The notes beneath the pieces were generated by a model that was not told the DNA's origin, made no database searches, and saw only the letters and a list, made by a program, of their open reading frames with translations. The translations under genes and the position numbers were made by a program. A stretch of DNA of 55,593 nt from a bacterium UBP11_UBA4055 (lineage in GTDB: Bacteria; UBA4055), in assembly GCA_002382735.1 (NCBI GenBank), contig DFZN01000030.1, positions 1 to 55,593 on the forward strand, given 5' to 3'. Shown here piece after piece: positions 16,669 to 25,800 of the stretch. The first letter of the stretch is position 1; every line of letters begins with the position of its first letter.

Positions 16669-17430
16669 CTACTCCGCTTTATTATGCAATTTTTCAACTA
16701 AGTAGGTCATCATCACATCACCGTTCTCGTTTATACCGATCCTCAAAACATCATCATTTTTAAACAGCCATTTGTTGTAGATCGTTACCGAACCGTTCTT
16801 TATTGAAGAGAGTTTTATTTTATCGTCTTTGTAGCTTGAGGGAAACTTATTCTTCTCATAGCTCGGTTCGCCGTATTCTTCGATAAGTTTACTGCTGATC
16901 TCATTGTAAAGCTTTAGTGAGTTCATCTTAGAGTGAGCAGAATAAACTATCTGGCAGGCATAAAGTTTTTTATTCGTGAAGTTAAACTGCCATTTATCGA
17001 CATTATAGCCTAGATGCTTGCCGTTTTTGTATTCCAGAACTGATCCATCAGTATCGGATATCTTAAGTCCCTCTACATTTCTTAATTTATCTTTTACAGA
17101 CTGCCTCGAAGAACCCCACTTAGCTCCAAATATCTGAGGTAGAGACTGATCAACCTTTTTTGCTTCTACTTTTACTTTAACGATCTTTTTTGTGCTCTCG
17201 ATGCATTTTTTCTGTTCTTTTTGCTTCTCCACAATCTCTGACCATATATCTGTATAAATCGAGTACAGATCGTCATATTCGTCTCTTGTAATATTCTGAT
17301 CAGACATCTTATCCTTGATCACATTGAATTCTGCCATCAGAGAATCAACTTGAGCCTTATAACGCCCGCAGTCCTGTGAGAACAGGACTGAAGTTGCCGC
17401 TATGAGCACTATCCATATAAACTTTTTCAT
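16669..17430 (-). CDS. Secreted protein with coiled coil and FGxxWG-type domain
   Basis: 253 residues. A signal peptide ends near LFSQDC; the cysteine could be lipidated, but the -3 to -1 residues (SQD) are a poor lipobox. Residues ~22-80 are a charged helical segment, probably a coiled coil. A globular domain starts at FGAKWGSSRQSVKDKL near residue 103, a motif seen in many uncharacterised periplasmic proteins. It is convergent with no neighbour and has its own promoter (17497-17525). Function unknown. Confidence 0.7.
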   Translation of the reverse strand: MKKFIWIVLIAATSVLFSQDCGRYKAQVDSLMAEFNVIKDKMSDQNITRDEYDDLYSIYTDIWSEIVEKQKEQKKCIESTKKIVKVKVEAKKVDQSLPQIFGAKWGSSRQSVKDKLRNVEGLKISDTDGSVLEYKNGKHLGYNVDKWQFNFTNKKLYACQIVYSAHSKMNSLKLYNEISSKLIEEYGEPSYEKNKFPSSYKDDKIKLSSIKNGSVTIYNKWLFKNDDVLRIGINENGDVMMTYLVEKLHNKAE

Positions 17431-17496
17431 CTAACTCCTTTTTTTCTCCTTCTTTTCCTTTTACTCTTGTTTGGCAACAGGTGTTCGAAACGGCTG

Positions 17497-17525
17497 AATT
17501 TAACACAAGATATTTAAAATGTCAA
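17497..17525 (-). promoter_or_regulatory. Sigma-70-like promoter for the 17430-16669 gene
   Basis: TTGACA (17525-17520, perfect consensus), 17-bp spacer, TAAATT (17502-17497). A leader of about 60 nt follows. Confidence 0.65.
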
Positions 17526-17561
17526 CAATACTTTACCAAAAAGTTTTTTATAATTACGACC

Positions 17562-17590
17562 TTGCAATTATATATGTTTATGCTTATTTT
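17562..17590 (+). promoter_or_regulatory. Promoter of the panB-murD2 operon
   Basis: TTGCAA (17562-17567), 17-bp spacer, TATTTT (17585-17590). The predicted start is near 17597, about 23 nt before the panB ATG, which has a GAGGTG ribosome-binding site. Confidence 0.55.
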
Positions 17591-17619
17591 TAACTGTTAT
17601 CATAAAAACGAGGTGACTG

Positions 17620-18420
17620 ATGGGGAACAGAATTTCAGTTTCGGAATTAAAAAAGTATAAATCCTCCGGTAAAAAGATCGCTGCGCTTACATCCTATGAT
17701 TTTTATACATCCCGGATAATCGACAGTTCGTCTGTTGATATGATACTGGTCGGTGACTCTTTAGGGATGGTTTTCCAGGGTAAGACCACTACAATACCTG
17801 TGACTGTTGAGCAGATCATCTATCACACAAAGATCGTTGTTGAATCAACATCCCGCGCCATTATCGTCGCGGATATGCCGTTCGGCAGCTTTCAGATATC
17901 AACTGAAAAAGCGCTTGAAAATGCTTTCAGGATAGTCAAAGAAACAGGATGCAACGCCGTTAAGGTCGAAGGCGGTAAAAGAGTGTTACCCTTGATCGAA
18001 AAACTTACAGAATCAGGCATTCCGGTATATGGTCACTTGGGTTTGACTCCTCAGTCTATAAACAAGTTCGGCAGCTATAAACTAAGAGCTAAAAGTGATA
18101 AAGAGGCAGAAACGCTTAAAAATGATGCCCTTTCTCTTGAAAAAGCGGGAGTGTCCGGAATCGTCCTTGAGAAAATACCTGCGATCTTGGCTAAAGAAGT
18201 GACAGAGTCAGTGTCAATACCGACTATCGGCATCGGAGCAGGGCATTTCTGCGACGGTCAGGTTCTTGTAATAACAGACCTTCTCGGATTCGACCCTGAA
18301 ATTAACTTTAAGTTCGTAAGAAAATATGCCGACATTCATTCACTCATCAGTAAGGCTGTTAACGGATATATATCTGATGTAAAGAACGGATCGTTCCCTT
18401 CTGAAGGTGAATCCTATTGA
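17620..18420 (+). CDS. panB: 3-methyl-2-oxobutanoate hydroxymethyltransferase
   Basis: 266 residues. Makes ketopantoate from 2-ketoisovalerate and methylene-tetrahydrofolate, the first step to pantothenate and coenzyme A. Family landmarks in order: ALTSYD, LVGDSLGMVFQG (metal-binding aspartate), ADMPFGS, VKVEGG, GHLGLTPQS, and IGIGAGHFCDGQVLV. First gene of the plus-strand operon, 12 bp before panC. Confidence 0.96.
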   Translation: MGNRISVSELKKYKSSGKKIAALTSYDFYTSRIIDSSSVDMILVGDSLGMVFQGKTTTIPVTVEQIIYHTKIVVESTSRAIIVADMPFGSFQISTEKALENAFRIVKETGCNAVKVEGGKRVLPLIEKLTESGIPVYGHLGLTPQSINKFGSYKLRAKSDKEAETLKNDALSLEKAGVSGIVLEKIPAILAKEVTESVSIPTIGIGAGHFCDGQVLVITDLLGFDPEINFKFVRKYADIHSLISKAVNGYISDVKNGSFPSEGESY

Positions 18421-18432
18421 AAGGAAGGTTTT

Positions 18433-19278
18433 ATGCCTAAAATACTTAGAACAATATCAGAGGTCAGAGATTTCACGAACCTTTATGATCTCATTAACAG
18501 AAGGATCGGTTTTGTTCCTACGATGGGCGCGCTTCACGAAGGACATCTGTCTCTGGGTAAAAAGGCACGGGAGGAATGTGACTGTCTGATCTATTCTATC
18601 TATGTAAATCCTATTCAGTTCGGTCCAAAAGAGGATCTTGCCATATACCCCAGAGATCTCGAAGGCGATCTGAAGAAACTGGACACGATCGGTGCCGATG
18701 CCGTGTTTTTCCCGGATGATCCTGTCATGTATCCCGATAAATTTTCAACATATATCGATATCGGTTCTATCGGAAAAATTCTATGCGGAAAAACAAGGCC
18801 CGGCCACTTTAAAGGTGTCGCTACGGTCGTAACCAAACTCTTTAATATAACAGGATGCGATCAGGCTTATTTCGGCAAAAAAGACTTTCAGCAGTTTACA
18901 ATTCTGAAAAAAGTCATAAAGGATCTGAATATGCCTGTAGATATAATAGGAGTTGAGACTGTGAGAGAAAGTGACGGCCTCGCAATGAGCAGCAGAAACA
19001 GATACTTGAACAAAAGTGAAAGGAAGTCCGCTTCTGTTCTGTACCGATCGCTCAAATACATCAAAGATAATTTCAGCGATTTTAAGACCAAACAGGAAAT
19101 AATCAAAAAGGTCACCGAAATCATCTCCTCAGAAAAAACAGCAGAGATTGAGTACGCAGAACTCAGAACTGCTTCAGACCTTTCTGATATAAGAACGCTC
19201 AAGAAACAAAAATTAGTGCTTCTGCTGGCGGTAAGATTCGGCAAAACAAGACTGATCGATAACATGATAGTAAATTAG
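18433..19278 (+). CDS. panC: Pantothenate synthetase
   Basis: 281 residues. Ligates pantoate and beta-alanine with ATP. It has the nucleotidyltransferase-type motifs PTMGALHEGHLSL near residue 30, NPIQFGPKEDL, RPGHFKGVATVV, FGKKDFQQ and MSSRNRYL. Preceded by AAGGAAGG. The following gene starts 9 bp after its stop. Confidence 0.96.
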   Translation: MPKILRTISEVRDFTNLYDLINRRIGFVPTMGALHEGHLSLGKKAREECDCLIYSIYVNPIQFGPKEDLAIYPRDLEGDLKKLDTIGADAVFFPDDPVMYPDKFSTYIDIGSIGKILCGKTRPGHFKGVATVVTKLFNITGCDQAYFGKKDFQQFTILKKVIKDLNMPVDIIGVETVRESDGLAMSSRNRYLNKSERKSASVLYRSLKYIKDNFSDFKTKQEIIKKVTEIISSEKTAEIEYAELRTASDLSDIRTLKKQKLVLLLAVRFGKTRLIDNMIVN

Positions 19279-19287
19279 AGGATATTC

Positions 19288-20028
19288 ATGAGAAAACTAT
19301 ATACTCTTATACTTGCGGCCGGAATGGGAAAGCGAATGAAATCCGATCTGCCCAAGGTCGTCCATAAGATCAATGATAAGGAACTAGTTAAGTATGTTAT
19401 TGATCAGGCTAAGGGAACCGGTTCTGAAGGTATATGGCTGATCGTCGGACACAAGAAGGAAGCGGTTATCAGCGCTACTAAGGATTGCGGCGTAAGTTAC
19501 GCTGAACAGAACGAGCAGCTCGGGACCGGTCATGCTGTAATGCAGGCTGAATCTTCTCTTGGCGGAAGAACGGGTGATGTTCTCATACTTTGCGGAGATG
19601 TTCCTCTGTTGAGAATTGAAACTTTGAAGAAATTCAGAGAATTCCATGAAAGATCAGGATGTTCTGCTACCGTTCTGACTACAGAATTCGACGATCCGTT
19701 CGGCTACGGAAGGATCGTTAAGGACGGAGATGGTAATATTATTAAGATCGTCGAGGAAAAAGATGCCGGACCTGAAGAAAAAGAGATAAAAGAGATAAAT
19801 TCCGGAGTTTACATTATTGATAAAGAAGAACTTTTTGAAGCCTTAAAGAACATTTCTTCTGACAATGCAGGTAAAGAATACTACCTTACCGATGTAATAG
19901 GAATAATGAAAGGCAAAGGCAGGAAAGTCGGAACATATAAGATCAGTGATAATACTGAGATACAGGGAATAAATACTTTAGAACAACTTAAGGTAGCTGA
20001 AGGTATAATAAACTTAAGAAAAAATTAA
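19288..20028 (+). CDS. GlmU-type N-terminal nucleotidyltransferase domain (stand-alone)
   Basis: 246 residues. LAAGMGKRMKSDLPKVVH is the nucleotide-binding signature, followed by EQLGTGHAVM, LCGDVPLL, FGYGRIV and EINSGVYI, all typical of the UDP-GlcNAc uridylyltransferase half of GlmU. The C-terminal left-handed beta-helix acetyltransferase half is absent, and the frame ends normally at ~246. It may form UDP-GlcNAc from GlcNAc-1-phosphate, with acetylation supplied by another protein, or act on another sugar phosphate. Its place in an operon with murL and murD2 favours peptidoglycan precursor synthesis. Confidence 0.85.
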   Translation: MRKLYTLILAAGMGKRMKSDLPKVVHKINDKELVKYVIDQAKGTGSEGIWLIVGHKKEAVISATKDCGVSYAEQNEQLGTGHAVMQAESSLGGRTGDVLILCGDVPLLRIETLKKFREFHERSGCSATVLTTEFDDPFGYGRIVKDGDGNIIKIVEEKDAGPEEKEIKEINSGVYIIDKEELFEALKNISSDNAGKEYYLTDVIGIMKGKGRKVGTYKISDNTEIQGINTLEQLKVAEGIINLRKN

Positions 20029-20046
20029 GATCTTAAGGGGTCTGCC

Positions 20047-20505
20047 ATGAAATATTTTACATTATTAATAATTTTTACAACGATGACACTTTACGGGCAG
20101 TTCAGGAACGATGATTATTCTGATCCGAGAATAAAATTGATGGCTCCGTCATCCTCCGGATCGATCTTCAACATTTCCGATATTTCTGTTTCCCATACCT
20201 TTTCAATGAACTATGTAAGCAGCGGATCCGAATCCTTTATGCAGAATGAATATATCGCAGGAATAAAGTACAGAATAAGCGACCCTCTGACTCTGAAATT
20301 GAACATGGGTATGTCTTACACCCCTTATACATCATTTAACATTTCGGAAGATGACCGTACCGATATTTATCTCAAATCAGCTACTCTTGATTATAAACCG
20401 AATGATAAATTCAGGATGATCATAGATTTTAGGAATTTCAGACCCGGAGATATGTATTACAATAATCCTTTTAGTCCCTATAATTTACTAAAAGAGGACG
20501 AGTGA
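20047..20505 (+). CDS. Small secreted beta-rich protein
   Basis: 152 residues with a signal peptide (cleavage near YGQ). The mature part has alternating polar/hydrophobic strands (YIAGIKYRISDPLTLKLNMGMSY, DIYLKSATLDYKPND), as in small outer-membrane or periplasmic beta proteins. No family recognised. It ends 4 bp before the LytR_C gene, so it is translated within the operon. Confidence 0.65.
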   Translation: MKYFTLLIIFTTMTLYGQFRNDDYSDPRIKLMAPSSSGSIFNISDISVSHTFSMNYVSSGSESFMQNEYIAGIKYRISDPLTLKLNMGMSYTPYTSFNISEDDRTDIYLKSATLDYKPNDKFRMIIDFRNFRPGDMYYNNPFSPYNLLKEDE

Positions 20506-20509
20506 GCTT

Positions 20510-21031
20510 ATGGCCAGGATCAGACCTAAAAGAAAAGACCCGCCGGAATCTTTTGTAAAAAAATCCTCGACAGCTTCATATATCATTATTTTCCTCCTGC
20601 TTGTCCAGACAGCATTCCTTCTGTACAGAAATTTCGATTTTATAAAAGACATGATGTCCCAAGATCCTAATTCAATATATGAGAAGGAAATCCGGGATCC
20701 GGTACAGAAAAGTGATAATAACCCGGAAAATCTTGATCCTTTCAAAATAAGGGTAAGTATCCTCAACGGCTGCGGTGAACCCGGTCTTGCTGCCCGCTGG
20801 AAAGCCAAGCTTAGAGATATGAAATATGATGTAAGAGAAACGGGGAACGCCTCTAATTTGTACAATAACACCACAATTCTATCCCGAGTGGAAGACATGA
20901 AGTACGCAAGACATCTTGCGAATGCGCTGGGAATAAAAGAAGAAAATGTTCTCATGCAGATTAACAGGGACCTTGTCGATATTGATGTTACGCTTATTAT
21001 CGGATCCGATCACGAAAGGATCGGTAACTGA
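20510..21031 (+). CDS. Membrane-anchored LytR C-terminal-domain protein
   Basis: 173 residues: a short basic cytoplasmic N-terminus, one membrane span (~22-40), a linker, and a LytR_C domain (IRVSILNGCGEPGLAARWKA... then VDIDVTLIIGSD). The domain is found alone or behind the LytR-CpsA-Psr catalytic domain, and is thought to act at the cell envelope. Here it is alone. The stop (20029+1000 region, TGA at 21029-21031) is immediately followed by the murL start, which supports a role linked to envelope synthesis. Confidence 0.75.
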   Translation: MARIRPKRKDPPESFVKKSSTASYIIIFLLLVQTAFLLYRNFDFIKDMMSQDPNSIYEKEIRDPVQKSDNNPENLDPFKIRVSILNGCGEPGLAARWKAKLRDMKYDVRETGNASNLYNNTTILSRVEDMKYARHLANALGIKEENVLMQINRDLVDIDVTLIIGSDHERIGN

Positions 21032-21032
21032 A

Positions 21033-22388
21033 ATGAGACAACCTCACAAATTCACAAGCTTAAGACATGATTTTCCCGAATTTATATACGACAGTTTCTC
21101 CTCATTTATAAAAGACGGCGATCTTGTCGTTACCTACAAATTCATTCAATCCGACGATATAGTTTTTGAGCCTACAGTAATCTTCAGGAACTGTGTAGCT
21201 GATGCATTCGACACCTCACTTGTCAATGCGGCTCTGTTCAACCTTGGAATGATAGAGCTTGCAAGTTATTATAAAGCCTGTTGTTCGCCCCGTATAATCG
21301 TAAGGGCAGGTGCTCTTGATACAGATCAGATATCATTCTGGAAAAAGCTGATCTACCGGGGTCTTGGAGAATTCCTGTACCGGAACGGCATTGAAACTAC
21401 AGAAGAAACTCTCTTCGAGATCATTCCCGAATGTCACACTCATTTCAAGCCGGTGATATCAGATATTGAACCAGGCGTGATCATACCTGTAGGAGGCGGA
21501 AAAGATTCTGTAGTAACGCTGGAACTTCTTAAAGAAATGGACTGCAGACCTCTTATACTCAATCCCAGGGAAGCATCTGTTCATAGTGCAAGAATATCAG
21601 GTTATGATGATTATATCAGGATCGAAAGATCGATAGATCCGCTTCTTTTAAAACTAAACGAAAAAGGATTTCTTAACGGGCATACTCCGTTTTCCGCTCT
21701 TCTGGGATTCGTGTCCGCAGCCGCCTCAATTATCTATAACCGCAGTTACATTGCACTTTCGAACGAGAACAGCGCGAATGAGGGAAATACTTTTTTTTCG
21801 GGAATAGATATAAATCACCAGTACTCAAAATCCTTTGAAGCTGAAGATGCGCTACACGGATACATAAAAAAATACATATCCCGATCTACATATTATTTCA
21901 GCTTCTTAAGACCCCTAAACGAGCTTACGATAGCCCGGCTGTTTTCACGCTTCAGGGATCATTTCTCATCATTCAAAAGCTGCAATACGGGAAGCAAAGA
22001 GAACAAATGGTGCCTGAAATGCCCGAAATGCCTTTTCACATACATAATACTGTCGCCTTTTAATTCCGACGAAGATCTTATGAACATCTTCGGAAAAAAC
22101 TTACTTGACGATCAAGAACTCGAGCCTGTTTTCCTTGAACTGTGCGGGTTAAGCGGCATCAAACCGTTCGAATGCGTGGGCACGGTCAGAGAAGTGAGGG
22201 CAGCTCTTGCAAAAAAAACAGAATTCTCAGAAAAAGGTGACCTGCCTGTCCTGTTGAAGATCTTCAGCGAAAAGGAAAAAGACAGGGCTTCGGAATACCG
22301 GAGTGATTTTGCAAAACTTCTCAATGAATTTTATGAAGAAAATCTCCTGCCTGAAAAATTCAAGATGATCTTGGAAAATAACCTATGA
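21033..22388 (+). CDS. murL: UDP-N-acetylmuramoyl-L-alanyl-L-glutamate epimerase (MurL-like)
   Basis: 451 residues. The protein has a PP-loop-type motif GGGKDSVVT near residue 153, NENSANEGN near residue 244, and a cysteine group WCLKCPKC near residue 330, in the arrangement I recall for MurL. MurL converts the L-Glu of UDP-MurNAc-L-Ala-L-Glu to D-Glu with ATP, replacing the MurI/MurD route. It directly precedes, and overlaps by 4 bp (ATGA), a MurD-family ligase, which matches the known MurD2-MurL pairing. The start is the ATG at 21033 right after the upstream stop; a longer in-frame extension into the LytR_C gene is unlikely. Confidence 0.82.
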   Translation: MRQPHKFTSLRHDFPEFIYDSFSSFIKDGDLVVTYKFIQSDDIVFEPTVIFRNCVADAFDTSLVNAALFNLGMIELASYYKACCSPRIIVRAGALDTDQISFWKKLIYRGLGEFLYRNGIETTEETLFEIIPECHTHFKPVISDIEPGVIIPVGGGKDSVVTLELLKEMDCRPLILNPREASVHSARISGYDDYIRIERSIDPLLLKLNEKGFLNGHTPFSALLGFVSAAASIIYNRSYIALSNENSANEGNTFFSGIDINHQYSKSFEAEDALHGYIKKYISRSTYYFSFLRPLNELTIARLFSRFRDHFSSFKSCNTGSKENKWCLKCPKCLFTYIILSPFNSDEDLMNIFGKNLLDDQELEPVFLELCGLSGIKPFECVGTVREVRAALAKKTEFSEKGDLPVLLKIFSEKEKDRASEYRSDFAKLLNEFYEENLLPEKFKMILENNL

Positions 22389-23770
22389 ATCAAATTGAAA
22401 AATTCAGTAAATATTTTTCAAAAAAAAGTGTTCTTATACTCGGATTCGGCACTGAGGGGCAGTCTTCTCTTGATTTCATATCGAACAATTTTCCCGATAC
22501 AAGAATAACTGTTTACGACAAAAACCTGACGAGGATTGGAAAAAATGTCCGTTTCATTACCGGCAGTATCAATGACATTAAAGATAAATTCGACCTGATA
22601 CTTAAAAGCCCCGGAATACCTCTGAGCGATGATTTTATATCAAAATATAAGAATATCATTTCTTCTCAGACAGACCTGTTCCTGAGGGAATTCCACATTC
22701 AGACTATCGGCATTACAGGCACAAAAGGCAAGAGCACTACTGCATCTCTTCTTCATTCGATCCTGATATCCTGCGGCAAAAGATCTCTCCTCGCGGGAAA
22801 TATCGGCGTTCCTGTATTCGACATAATTGACTCGATAGACGAGGGAAGCATAATAGTGCTGGAACTTTCTTCCCATCAGCTTCAGTTCATAAAACAGGCT
22901 CCTCATATTTCAGCCATTCTGAATGTTTACCCTGAACACCTGGATTTTTACAAGAACTTCATCGAATACAGATCGGCAAAAATGAACATAGTCAAAATGC
23001 AGAATGAAGATGATCATATAATTTTCCCGATCAAGGAATTCACCGGACTGGAAAGAAGATCGGTAAGCGAACCTTTCGAAATAATAATCGACGGAGATGA
23101 TATTCTTGTATATTACAGCAGAAAAACGATTGTTCTGAACCAGAAATGCATTGAGCTCAAAGGTAATCATAACCTTTATAATATCGGCACAGCGCTGATA
23201 GCCGCTGACCTGGCCGGTTGCGATACGAACGATGCCGTGAAGACGGTCGGAGAGTTCAAAGGCCTTGAACACAGGCTGGAATATTTTGGAAATTATAAAG
23301 GCATCGAGTTTTACAATGATTCAATATCTACTATACCACAGGCTTCAGTAGCAGCGATCAAAGCCTTTGACAACAGAATAGGTTCTCTGATACTTGGAGG
23401 CCACTTTCGCGGAGAGGAAATTTCATGGCGCATCCTGACCGATGAAATTAAAAAAAGCTTCGTAGTCAACATCTTCTTCCTTCCTGACACAGGGTACATG
23501 ATATATAATGATATGCTTTCCGCAGGATTCAAAGAAACGGAGAGGGACGGATATAAAGAAATTCTCTGGAACGGAAATACGATCCGTTGTTTCTTCTGCA
23601 AAGACTTCGGAACAATGGTCCCTCAGATCTTCAGATTTACTCCCGCAGGAAAAATATGCCTGCTTTCACCGGCATCATCAAGCTACAATATGTTCAAAAA
23701 TTTCGAAGAGAGAGGAATGATTTTCAAAGAACTTGTAACAAATTTTGGAGGCAACAGTGATAAAATATGA
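22385..23770 (+). CDS. MurD-family ligase, probably MurD2 (L-glutamate adding)
   Basis: 461 residues. Mur ligase architecture: an N-terminal Rossmann UDP-binding domain (LILGFGTEGQSSL), a central ATPase domain with GTKGKST near residue 112, ELSSHQL and NVYPEHLDFY, and a C-terminal domain with FYNDSISTIPQA and LILGGHFRG. MurD normally adds D-Glu to UDP-MurNAc-L-Ala. The neighbouring murL suggests this one adds L-Glu, which MurL then epimerises. Specificity cannot be read from motifs alone. Its last 14 bases overlap the next gene. Confidence 0.87.
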   Translation: MNQIEKFSKYFSKKSVLILGFGTEGQSSLDFISNNFPDTRITVYDKNLTRIGKNVRFITGSINDIKDKFDLILKSPGIPLSDDFISKYKNIISSQTDLFLREFHIQTIGITGTKGKSTTASLLHSILISCGKRSLLAGNIGVPVFDIIDSIDEGSIIVLELSSHQLQFIKQAPHISAILNVYPEHLDFYKNFIEYRSAKMNIVKMQNEDDHIIFPIKEFTGLERRSVSEPFEIIIDGDDILVYYSRKTIVLNQKCIELKGNHNLYNIGTALIAADLAGCDTNDAVKTVGEFKGLEHRLEYFGNYKGIEFYNDSISTIPQASVAAIKAFDNRIGSLILGGHFRGEEISWRILTDEIKKSFVVNIFFLPDTGYMIYNDMLSAGFKETERDGYKEILWNGNTIRCFFCKDFGTMVPQIFRFTPAGKICLLSPASSSYNMFKNFEERGMIFKELVTNFGGNSDKI

Positions 23771-25013
23771 TCACATTAGGCTTGGACTTGAAAAGCAGTT
23801 CGGAAAAGAAATAAACAGAATAATCCAGGGCGATATAGTCCTGAAACTTCTCATAAATGCAAGAATAATAAATTCTGACGACAGCTATTCGAAGGCCATG
23901 GACAGTTATAACTTTAAAATCACAAAAGAAATGACACCTAAGCTTTATGATCTCTGCATGGAAGTAAAGGAAACACTTCAGTTTTCTGACAAAATAGATT
24001 TCTTCATCGTCAACTCGCCTGAAATGAACGCTTTCGCCATCCCGAGTAATTATCAAGAAAATCCCCATAGAATAGCTCTGAATTCAACGATGATCGACAG
24101 AATGGACGAAGATGAGCTCAGATTCGTTATAGGGCACGAAATAGGCCATCTGGTGACAAAAACTTATAAGATCAGCCAGATGATGAGGTTTCTTTTTCAG
24201 GATAAAGAACCTAATCTGCTTCTAAAACAGAAATTCATGTTCTGGGAAAAGCTCTGCGAACTGTCATCAGACAGATTCGGACTTCTGGCCAATAAAAATA
24301 TCGAAAAATCCATTTCCAGTTTCTTTAAACTTATATCAGGACTTCCGAAGAATGTTATTGATTTTGACCTTGAAGCTTTTATTAAACAAAATGAAGACGA
24401 TCTGAAGGAACACATAAATGAAATGTCCTCGCAGAATATCAGCCACCCTATACCCTCGCTTAGAGTAGTAGCTCTTCACACTTTCAGCAAATCTAAAGTC
24501 TACAAAGATTCGGTAAAGAAAAAGAAAACTTCTTCCGACACTGCTTTAAAGAAAAATATGAAGGAAATTCTTGAGAGATTTTTCTTTATGGGCAACGAAA
24601 CTGATGTACACAGAATGAGATTTATCGCGTCTGCAGGGCTGATAATGGCGCAGATAGACAAAAAGATCACACAGCAAGAAATGGATGCGATCATCGATAC
24701 TCTCGCGAATTACCTGCTGTTCCCTAAGCAGTTCATCGACAAACTTATAAAAGGTCAGAATATAAATGATGTATTCAACGACGCTATAAATAACCTTCTC
24801 GACCCTAAGAAAAATAAGGGCTCGATCGAACAGGAATCAGAAATGATGTTCAATTACCTGATCGGGGTCGCAGTTTCGGACAATAATCTATCCAAAGAAG
24901 AAATTACCTTCCTTAACAATATCGGATCAGAACTTTTCGGATTTACGGCAGAGAAAATATCTTACATGATCGCGGTAGTTCTGGCTAATAATTTTCAGCC
25001 TCTGGGACTGTGA
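23757..25013 (+). CDS. Cytoplasmic M48-like zinc peptidase with TerB-like C-terminal region
   Basis: 418 residues from GTG 23757, chosen because GGAGG lies 5 nt upstream inside murD2. HEIGH near residue 127 is the zinc-binding HExxH of M48-type peptidases, and a later acidic ELSSDR near 165 provides the third ligand. No signal peptide or membrane span is seen, unlike HtpX. The last ~130 residues (GLIMAQIDKKITQQEMDAI, NYLIGVAVSDNNLSKEEI) form two helical, acidic TerB-like repeats. Translational coupling to murD2 hints at an envelope-linked job, but none is known. Its 3' end overlaps the convergent L,D-transpeptidase by 19 bp. Confidence 0.78.
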   Translation: MIKYDHIRLGLEKQFGKEINRIIQGDIVLKLLINARIINSDDSYSKAMDSYNFKITKEMTPKLYDLCMEVKETLQFSDKIDFFIVNSPEMNAFAIPSNYQENPHRIALNSTMIDRMDEDELRFVIGHEIGHLVTKTYKISQMMRFLFQDKEPNLLLKQKFMFWEKLCELSSDRFGLLANKNIEKSISSFFKLISGLPKNVIDFDLEAFIKQNEDDLKEHINEMSSQNISHPIPSLRVVALHTFSKSKVYKDSVKKKKTSSDTALKKNMKEILERFFFMGNETDVHRMRFIASAGLIMAQIDKKITQQEMDAIIDTLANYLLFPKQFIDKLIKGQNINDVFNDAINNLLDPKKNKGSIEQESEMMFNYLIGVAVSDNNLSKEEITFLNNIGSELFGFTAEKISYMIAVVLANNFQPLGL

Positions 25014-25462
25014 TATTTTTTTCTGATAAATACTCTGCAGCCCTGCTTGATCATATCATAAAGTTCGATGATGTCGTCGTTGTTCATCCTTATACACCCT
25101 ATTGAAGCTTTTGTACCTATTGATCCCTCATCTCCTGTTCCGTGAATGTAAATATATCTGTCGAAAGTATTTGAATTCCTTTTCTGAAGTCCTTTCAGCC
25201 TGAGTATCCTTGAAGTTATCAGATCTTTGCCGCCTGCTCCAAGTTCAGCCTTTTCTCCGGTCGGCAGCCTGTCTCTGAATATCATCCCTTTAGGCTGGTC
25301 CGAGCCTATTTTTTCGCATACCTCGAATTCTCCGAGAGGGGTCTTGCCGCTTCCCTCCGTGTACCCCTCACCGTATTTCGAAGTCGAAACAGGAAATTCG
25401 ATTCTATGGTCTTCGTGAGTGAATATAAGCCTCTGCTCTTCAATAAAGATCATTATCTTCAT
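24995..25462 (-). CDS. L,D-transpeptidase catalytic domain (YkuD) protein
   Basis: 155 residues. The signature HGTxxxxxxG...SIGCIRM near residues 112-132 contains the catalytic histidine and cysteine. TPLGEFEV is the other family block. The usual reaction is 3-3 cross-linking of peptidoglycan or attachment of proteins to it. No signal peptide is visible, which is unusual for a periplasmic enzyme; a start further upstream is excluded because the ATG overlaps the previous stop (TGATG). Export by another route or an intracellular role is open. Confidence 0.85.
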   Translation of the reverse strand: MKIMIFIEEQRLIFTHEDHRIEFPVSTSKYGEGYTEGSGKTPLGEFEVCEKIGSDQPKGMIFRDRLPTGEKAELGAGGKDLITSRILRLKGLQKRNSNTFDRYIYIHGTGDEGSIGTKASIGCIRMNNDDIIELYDMIKQGCRVFIRKKYHSPRG

Positions 25463-25800
25463 CAGTAACCCACGCTGATTCCCGAGCAGGTATCGGATAT
25501 AAGCTCAAACTCTCCTGAGATCTCATCAAAAAGGTCAACCGCTTCTTCGATCAGTTTGCGTTTTTCTTTCAGCTCCTTTATTCGCGGTTCCAGCTTCCCT
25601 TTATCTTCAGCTCCCTCGCTGATCTTATCAGAAAGGTCATCGATACCGGCGTCGATTTCTTCAAGTTCGGCGTCGCAGTCTTCATTCATCTCATCGAAAA
25701 GCTCGAACATATCTCCGGCTTTCTTTACTGATATTTCGATGTCCTCTCTAAGCTTTCTCACATCATTCAGAAGTTTCTTAAGTTTTTCATAATCATTCAT
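25462..25800 (-). CDS. Short coiled-coil protein, function unknown
   Basis: 112 residues, highly charged and acidic, almost all predicted helix (KLLNDVRKLREDIEISVKKAG, EELDAGIDDLSDKISEGAEDKG-like). No signal peptide. It overlaps the upstream gene by 8 bp, and its stop overlaps the L,D-transpeptidase start, so all three are translationally coupled. Not recognised as a known family. Confidence 0.65.
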   Translation of the reverse strand: MNDYEKLKKLLNDVRKLREDIEISVKKAGDMFELFDEMNEDCDAELEEIDAGIDDLSDKISEGAEDKGKLEPRIKELKEKRKLIEEAVDLFDEISGEFELISDTCSGISVGY

